This document shows, in pieces, positions 61,345 to 64,000 of a stretch of DNA of 64,000 bases. The position numbers and the translations under genes are program-made. The first letter of the stretch is position 1. The number at the start of each line of letters is the position of its first letter. Source of the stretch: Lysobacter auxotrophicus (GTDB lineage: Bacteria; Pseudomonadota; Gammaproteobacteria; Xanthomonadales; Xanthomonadaceae); the NCBI RefSeq assembly GCF_027924565.1, contig NZ_AP027041.1, forward strand, positions 806,001 to 870,000. Reading direction: 5' to 3'. Under the pieces are notes generated by a model that did no database searches, had not been told where the DNA came from, and worked only from the letters and a program-made list of their open reading frames with translations.

Positions 61345-61562
61345 GCGGCATTCCTTCCGTGCGAAAACGATGTGCCGAGTATGGCTGGCGGCGCGTTCGG
61401 ACCGCCAGCACGGCGGGCCGACCGCCGGGCGGTTTTGCCCGGGCCGCGTGGATGGGCGACAATACCGCCCCCTCGCGCTCGACGTAACGGCGGTCCCGTG
61501 CTTCCTCGGGCCACCGGAGCGGTGCCGGCCGCGGGGATTCTTTTCTCTCCCCTCGGTGACGC

Positions 61563-62729
<1,167 letters not shown>

Positions 62730-62743
62730 GGACTGACGACACC

Positions 62744-63619
<876 letters not shown>

Positions 63620-63640
63620 GCGCTTCGCGATCTGGTATCG

Positions 63641-63667
63641 AAAGGGCCGCCTCCGGGCGGCCTTTTT
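63641..63667 (+). terminator. Intrinsic terminator of sucCD
   Basis: GGCCGCC (63645-63651) and GGCGGCC (63656-63662) around TCCG, followed by TTTTT and preceded by AAA. A textbook rho-independent terminator. Confidence 0.92.
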
Positions 63668-63705
63668 CGTGGGGCGCTTTTTCTGACGGGGCGAGAGCTT
63701 TGTTT

Positions 63706-63827
63706 CCCTCACCCCAACCCCTCTCCCGCGCGCGGGAGAGGGGCTATCGCGCGCAATGCCCACAAGGGTTTTCCGACGCGTGAGGTAGCCCCTCTCCCGC
63801 ATGCGGGAGAGGGGTTGGGGTGAGGGC
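63706..63827. repeat. REP pair in inverted orientation (copies 4 and 5)
   Basis: Copy 4 (63706-63745) reads CCCTCACCCCAACCCC then the palindrome; copy 5 (63786-63827) is its reverse complement, ending GGTTGGGGTGAGGG. About 40 nt separate them. Such head-to-head REP pairs are the usual mobile form of these sequences. Confidence 0.85.
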
Positions 63828-63902
63828 AAGCGGGGCGTTCTCCGATACCGGGCGTCTGTCATTCACCGGCAACGTAGCGGAAGAAGCTCATGGAGCCGTT
63901 CG

Positions 63903-64000
63903 ATGCGCAAAGGTCAGAAACGCGACTTCGCCCGCCATCTTCGGAGCACGATGACCGATGCGGAGCGCCACCTGTGGTTCTTCCTCCGCAACCGCGCGCT
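63903..64000 (+). CDS. DUF559 endonuclease-like protein, N-terminal fragment
   Basis: The window ends 98 nt into this gene. The visible residues, RKGQKRDFARHLRSTMTDAERHLWFFLRNRA, match the start of the DUF559 family (the ARxLRxxMTDAExxLWxxLR signature). These proteins are restriction-endonuclease-like, related to very-short-patch repair nucleases, of unproven function. It starts at ATG 63903, after a REP pair. The rest, and so the catalytic residues, cannot be seen. Confidence 0.75.
   Translation, partial: MRKGQKRDFARHLRSTMTDAERHLWFFLRNRA

Overview
The window is high-GC gammaproteobacterial chromosome, almost certainly from the Xanthomonadaceae (Lysobacter/Luteimonas-like). The basis is gene order (dcw cluster followed by lpxC, DUF721, M23 peptidase and secA; the pil block running into sucCD), lpxO, the sequence character of the proteins, and numerous REP-like palindromes of the type CCCTCTCCCG-CGGGAGAGGG. 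This taxonomic call rests on recognition, not on a database search. The content is mostly core metabolism and cell biology; I see no prophage, integron, CRISPR array, tRNA or rRNA.

Layout. 1-2124: end of a type II secretion secretin gene (gspD) followed by two overlapping glycosyltransferase-like genes. 2128-3465: purine permease. 3757-6945: an exported DUF1800/DUF1501 pair. 7242-11041 (minus strand): pyrF, ettA and lpxO, separated by repeat-rich gaps. 11208-19283: glyA, nrdR, ribD, a methyltransferase, an FMN riboswitch with an intrinsic terminator, then ribE, ribB (with a degenerate GTP cyclohydrolase II half), ribH, nusB and thiL. 19518-25387: a small membrane protein, an FAD-linked oxidase, a YdjM-like membrane hydrolase, a DUF4349 lipoprotein, yraN, an LppC/LpoA-type lipoprotein and rsmI. 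25654-26007: RNase P RNA, flanked by an inverted pair of composite hairpin elements.

26510-43635: the division and cell-wall cluster mraZ-rsmH-ftsL-ftsI-murE-murF-mraY-ftsW-murG-murC-ddl-ftsQ-ftsA-ftsZ-lpxC. From mraZ to ftsA every junction overlaps by 1-11 nt, so the whole run looks translationally coupled. murD and murB are absent from it. 43855-49424: DUF721 and M23 peptidase genes that start on top of each other on opposite strands, secA with an elaborately structured upstream region, and a MutT-ThiE fusion.

49446-61344 (minus strand): type IV pilus genes coaE, pilD, pilC, pilB, a large membrane protein with a spermidine-synthase-like domain, pilA, pilR and pilS. A sigma-54 type promoter in front of pilA fits the adjacent PilS/PilR pair. 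61563-63619: sucC-sucD with a clear terminator. The window ends in REP repeats and the first 98 bases of a DUF559 gene.

The most unusual points are the riboflavin gene with a dead-looking cyclohydrolase half, the paired hairpin elements around rnpB, covarying tandem hairpins before secA, the pilus-linked SpeE-like membrane fusion, and the missing murD.
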